Below are positions 16,214 through 18,636 of a stretch of 18,636 bases of DNA, piece by piece (the first letter of the stretch is position 1; each line of letters starts with the position of its first letter). The stretch comes from Cytophagales bacterium (GTDB taxonomy: Bacteria > Bacteroidota > Bacteroidia > Cytophagales > Cyclobacteriaceae): NCBI GenBank assembly GCA_029262955.1, contig JAJCYL010000268.1, positions 1 through 18,636 on the forward strand. The letters run 5' to 3'. The translations under genes were made by a program, and so were the position numbers. Under the pieces are notes generated by a model. It ran no database searches. It saw only the letters and a program-made list of their open reading frames with translations, and was not told the DNA's origin.

Positions 16214-16942
16214 ATGAGAGCATTTTGGTTCTTTCTGGTAATTGTATGCGTGGGCTTAGACCATGCAGTTCATGGTCAGAGTAGTGATAATACTGCACTA
16301 ACCGAACAATATCTTGGAGAAGCGAAAGCACTGAACCTGGAAGGAAAATATGAAGAAGCTAATGTCAAGTTTAGAAAAATTCTAGCCCTAAACGAGGTTA
16401 TACCTTCTGAACTGTGTTACCACTTTGCAGAGACTTTGTTTGCAATTGGCCAGTTCCAAAACAGTAAAAACTTTGTGTCAAAATATTTTGAGCTAACAGG
16501 TCAAGGTGGTGATAACTACGATGAAGTAAAAAAGTTGGAAGGAATGGTTGACGAGCAATTAACAGCCATTCGTGAGTGCCACCGATGTAGCATAACCGGG
16601 TACCGATATTTTCCTTGTTCCACCTGTGATCAAACTGGAGAGGTGGAGGAAGAGTGCTATTACTGTCATGGACATGGTATTGCTTCGTGCCCAAAATGCA
16701 ATGGAGATGGTGTGCTGATTTCTGCAAATGCACTTGGGGGGAATGATTATCATACTTGCGACCGATGCGAAGGAAATGGCCAGGAGACCTGTCCAATCTG
16801 TAACGGTGAAACTACATTGACGAACATATGCCCAACTTGTAGTGGATTTTTGTATGAGACGAGCAAGGATTTATGTGATCACCAGGACCACCCTGAAGAT
16901 GGTTTTGTTGTTCCCTATGAATTTGAAAAGTCCCAGTACTAG
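16214..16942 (+). CDS. Exported TPR protein with seven CxxC motifs (DnaJ-type cysteine-rich domain)
   Basis: Not assignable to a named protein. From the ATG at 16214 it has 242 residues and a signal peptide (1-21, FWFFLVIVCVGL core). An in-frame ATG at 16169, two bases after the nuclease stop, would add 15 residues before the signal. Residues 29-95 form about two TPR-like helix pairs (EAKALNLEGKYEEANVKF). A cysteine-rich part follows with CxxC pairs at 122/125, 135/138, 148/151, 159/162, 182/185, 193/196 and 206/209. Several have the DnaJ form CxxCxGxG (CYYCHGHG, CPKCNGDG, CDRCEGNG). DnaJ normally has four such motifs. There is no J domain. Zinc binding or redox activity is inference. It lies between the nuclease and hisIE on the same strand. 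Confidence 0.85.
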   Translation: MRAFWFFLVIVCVGLDHAVHGQSSDNTALTEQYLGEAKALNLEGKYEEANVKFRKILALNEVIPSELCYHFAETLFAIGQFQNSKNFVSKYFELTGQGGDNYDEVKKLEGMVDEQLTAIRECHRCSITGYRYFPCSTCDQTGEVEEECYYCHGHGIASCPKCNGDGVLISANALGGNDYHTCDRCEGNGQETCPICNGETTLTNICPTCSGFLYETSKDLCDHQDHPEDGFVVPYEFEKSQY

Positions 16943-16960
16943 GTCTTACTTTGCTTCTAA

Positions 16961-17566
16961 ATGAATATTCAGGAATTAGATTTCGAGAAAGGTAATGGTT
17001 TATTACCCGCAATAATACAAGATCATTCAAGTGGTGCAGTATTAATGTTAGGCTATATGAATCATGCAGCTTTGGAGCAAACAGAGAAAACGGGAAGGGT
17101 AACATTTTATAGTCGGAGCAAAGAGCGTTTGTGGACCAAAGGAGAAACGTCTGGAAACTATCTCATCGTTAAGGATTTAATTAAGGACTGTGACAACGAC
17201 ACATTGCTCCTGAAGGTTGATCCGCAAGGACCTGTTTGCCATACAGGTCAGGACACCTGTTTCGGAGATATTGAAGGTGATGACTGGCAGTTTTTAAAAA
17301 AATTAGAGTCGATTATTGCTGATCGCAAGCAAAACCCTGTAGAAGGGAGTTATACCACTTCTCTTTTTGATATGGGTATTAATAAGATCGCTCAAAAAGT
17401 CGGTGAAGAGGCAGTGGAGGTTGTAATTGAGTCCAAAGATCAAAATGATGACCTTTTCAAAAATGAAACTGCGGATTTGCTATTTCATCTGATGATTTTG
17501 CTGGAAGAAAAAGGATGTAAAATGTCAGATATTGCTAAAATCCTTGAAACAAGGCATGGCAAATAG
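16961..17566 (+). CDS. hisIE: Bifunctional phosphoribosyl-AMP cyclohydrolase / phosphoribosyl-ATP pyrophosphatase
   Basis: Catalyses histidine biosynthesis steps 2 and 3; cytosolic; 201 residues, the normal length for fused HisIE. The HisI half (1-108) has MLGYMNHAALEQT, a Mg site DCDNDT (76-81) and zinc-ligand Cys77, Cys93 and Cys100 (CHTGQDTC). The HisE half (about 112-198) shows KVGEEAVEVVIES (146-158) and NETADLLFHLMILL (168-181), with the acidic metal ligands of the MazG-like fold. The ATG follows the previous stop by 18 bases, so it is likely cotranscribed with the nuclease/zinc-finger genes. No other his gene lies in the window, unlike the compact his operons of many Bacteroidota. Confidence 0.96.
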   Translation: MNIQELDFEKGNGLLPAIIQDHSSGAVLMLGYMNHAALEQTEKTGRVTFYSRSKERLWTKGETSGNYLIVKDLIKDCDNDTLLLKVDPQGPVCHTGQDTCFGDIEGDDWQFLKKLESIIADRKQNPVEGSYTTSLFDMGINKIAQKVGEEAVEVVIESKDQNDDLFKNETADLLFHLMILLEEKGCKMSDIAKILETRHGK

Positions 17567-17770
17567 CTAAACTTCCAGGAATAACTTCTCAGTAGTTCCC
17601 GAACAAAGCTTTTCGAACTTTTCAATCAAGATTTTTATCAGGCTTTTCTTCTTTTCCTCTGAAAGACTCTGATCAGCCTTAATTTTCCCGACGGCATCCT
17701 TCTTTAGCTTCTTATACTCTTGAATTAGGTCGGATTGACCGCCGGCATGGATTGTCAAACTTGATTTCAT
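17567..17770 (-). CDS. Small basic helical protein, function unknown
   Basis: 67-residue open frame from ATG at 17770, not recognised. Residues 13-58 are rich in Lys, Glu and Leu with heptad-like spacing (LIQEYKKLKKDAVGKI, then LSEEKKKSLIKILIEKFEKL), suggesting a helical hairpin; one Cys is at 56. No signal peptide or membrane segment is visible. Its stop codon abuts the hisIE stop with no gap, on the opposite strand. A coding origin is supported by amphipathic pattern and sensible composition, not by homology, so it could be spurious. Confidence 0.5.
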   Translation of the reverse strand: MKSSLTIHAGGQSDLIQEYKKLKKDAVGKIKADQSLSEEKKKSLIKILIEKFEKLCSGTTEKLFLEV

Positions 17771-17876
17771 TATTCAAAGGGTTTCTTTAAAGATAATGAA
17801 TCCCCGGACAAGAAGAATACTGAGCTCTCAATTAGAAGAGTTGAAGCAATAGATGGTAAAAACAGGCGGGAGTGAA

Positions 17877-18404
17877 TTATTCCACTTTCGTCAGAGCTTC
17901 ATTGTAAAGACCATCAAGAATTATCCTGTTGGCGAAAAAGTCGTCGAGTGCTACAGGGTCTTTAATCTTAATCAAAGCTGCCTCCAGGTCAATGGTGTTT
18001 TGGTACCTGATACACAGAACGATATCTAATACTTTTTTGAATCGTAAATGGGCTTCATCTTTTGTATAAGTTCCTCCTTTGATGGCCTTTTTGTAATAGG
18101 AATTTAACTTTTTCATTGAGGTATAAATTGCATACTTATCTACCTGCCTTGTGGGTAAGGGATTTTTGGTAGACACCTCTTCATAGAAGACATACGAGTT
18201 ATTTGCCAAAATCAACTTACGGGCAATATCCTCACCTAAATAGTGTTTTCGGACATCCTCTTCTACTATCTCCGACTCGTCTAATCTACCTTCAATATAA
18301 TCGAAGGTGAAAGTTTCTTGTGCGAACGCTGTAAATCCAAAAATCAGCAACAATGTGCCAGTTAATAATGGTCTCATAAATTTTTCAAAAAGGTTCAAAC
18401 TCAT
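17877..18404 (-). CDS. Exported protein of unknown function
   Basis: Not recognised. From the ATG at 18404 it has 175 residues with a signal peptide (hydrophobic core LLTGTLLLIFGF, cleavage likely AFA|QE after residue 28). A TTG four codons upstream extends the open frame, and another ATG at 18377 would also give a good signal peptide. The mature part (about 147 residues) is mostly charged and helical with no clear catalytic motif; one Cys sits in VLCIRYQN. A periplasmic or secreted location is expected. Upstream on the same strand lies a candidate -7 box. The 106 bases between this gene and the small downstream gene hold nothing I recognise. Confidence 0.8.
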   Translation of the reverse strand: MSLNLFEKFMRPLLTGTLLLIFGFTAFAQETFTFDYIEGRLDESEIVEEDVRKHYLGEDIARKLILANNSYVFYEEVSTKNPLPTRQVDKYAIYTSMKKLNSYYKKAIKGGTYTKDEAHLRFKKVLDIVLCIRYQNTIDLEAALIKIKDPVALDDFFANRIILDGLYNEALTKVE

Positions 18405-18466
18405 ATTAATAACCAATCACCAAAATAAGTTACAATGTTGTTTCATTAATCACTACCCTATTCAAA

Positions 18467-18474
18467 CAAATTTA
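18467..18474 (-). promoter_or_regulatory. Candidate -7 promoter element of the exported-protein gene
   Basis: On the minus strand this reads TAAATTTG, an exact match to TAnnTTTG, 63 bases before the ATG. No TTTG-type -33 element is found at the expected distance, so the call is tentative. A 6-base inverted repeat (TTACCA 18472-18477, TGGTAA 18491-18496) overlaps it and might be a regulator site. Confidence 0.35.
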
Positions 18475-18554
18475 CCAGATTATTATTATTTGGTAATGAA
18501 AAAATAATCGGCAAATAAAGTACAGTTTATGAAAATAATAAAAAATATTTTGTA

Positions 18555-18573
18555 ATGATTAATAGTTAATCAT
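18555..18573. promoter_or_regulatory. Palindromic site in the AT-rich non-coding end
   Basis: ATGATTAA (18555-18562) and TTAATCAT (18566-18573) are perfect 8-base arms around TAG. There is no T-run or GC stem, so a terminator is unlikely; a dimeric regulator site fits better. The remaining 18405-18636 is AT-rich and contains no open frame I would call. Confidence 0.45.
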
Positions 18574-18636
18574 AGGTACAACCATTTGAACGACATAAAT
18601 GTTCAGATCCTTACAAATAAAAGGTCCACGGACTCC

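Noticed and set aside
16398..17105. Minus-strand frames opposite the zinc-finger gene and hisIE
   Set aside because: His/Cys-rich translations are the mirror of the CxxC codons; no independent support.
18307..18507. 66-residue + strand frame opposite the start of the exported protein
   Set aside because: It is antisense to the signal peptide region and runs into the AT-rich non-coding end without any protein-like pattern.
18555..18573. Palindrome read as a transcription terminator
   Set aside because: The stem is almost all AT and no T-run follows on either strand.

Overview
The window looks like chromosomal DNA of a marine or halophilic Bacteroidota, most likely of the order Cytophagales (inference). 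The reasons are AT-rich coding sequence, mostly weak ribosome binding sites, a Bacteroidota-type -7 element (TAnnTTTG) at 2989-2996, a sodium-pumping NADH:quinone oxidoreductase, a 2-oxoacid:ferredoxin oxidoreductase with a fused gamma-alpha subunit, and lipoprotein or Sec signals on most envelope proteins. No mobile element, CRISPR array, tRNA or rRNA was seen.

Region 1 (1-2960, + strand) is the distal part of an nqr operon: nqrB (its 5' end is outside the window), nqrC, nqrD and nqrE. Both covalent-FMN SGAT motifs and all four NqrD/NqrE cluster cysteines are present. A perfect 17-bp-arm hairpin ends the unit right after nqrE, where nqrF would be expected. Region 2 (2989-3412) is a single small Bor-like lipoprotein gene with its own promoter and a hairpin terminator shared with the convergent efflux operon.

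Region 3 (3436-10126, - strand) is a complete tripartite RND efflux operon in the order tetR, outer membrane channel, periplasmic adaptor, inner membrane pump. The pump has Asn at two positions that form the AcrB proton relay and two extra predicted membrane helices in its central linker. A nested cluster of GGAAAC/GTTTCC inverted repeats lies just upstream of tetR and is the likely repressor site. Region 4 (10271-11110, + strand) is a stand-alone phytanoyl-CoA-dioxygenase-type Fe(II)/2-oxoglutarate oxygenase. It is convergent with region 5 (11133-14030, - strand), korA-korB, which encodes 2-oxoacid:ferredoxin oxidoreductase.

Region 6 (14251-17566, + strand) is a tight unit of four genes with little functional similarity: 3-hydroxybutyryl-CoA dehydrogenase, a membrane-tethered NucA/NucM-type nuclease, an exported TPR protein with seven CxxC motifs of DnaJ zinc-finger type, and the bifunctional histidine enzyme HisIE. 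The nuclease plus exported zinc-finger/TPR pair is the least explained and most interesting part of the window. Region 7 (17567-18636) has two unrecognised - strand genes (a 67-residue basic helical protein and an exported 175-residue protein) and a 230-base AT-rich non-coding end with a clean 8-bp-arm palindrome.

Functionally the window combines energy metabolism (sodium pump, 2-oxoacid oxidation, acyl-CoA beta-oxidation step), envelope export and defence against toxic compounds, and one envelope-located nuclease module of unknown purpose.
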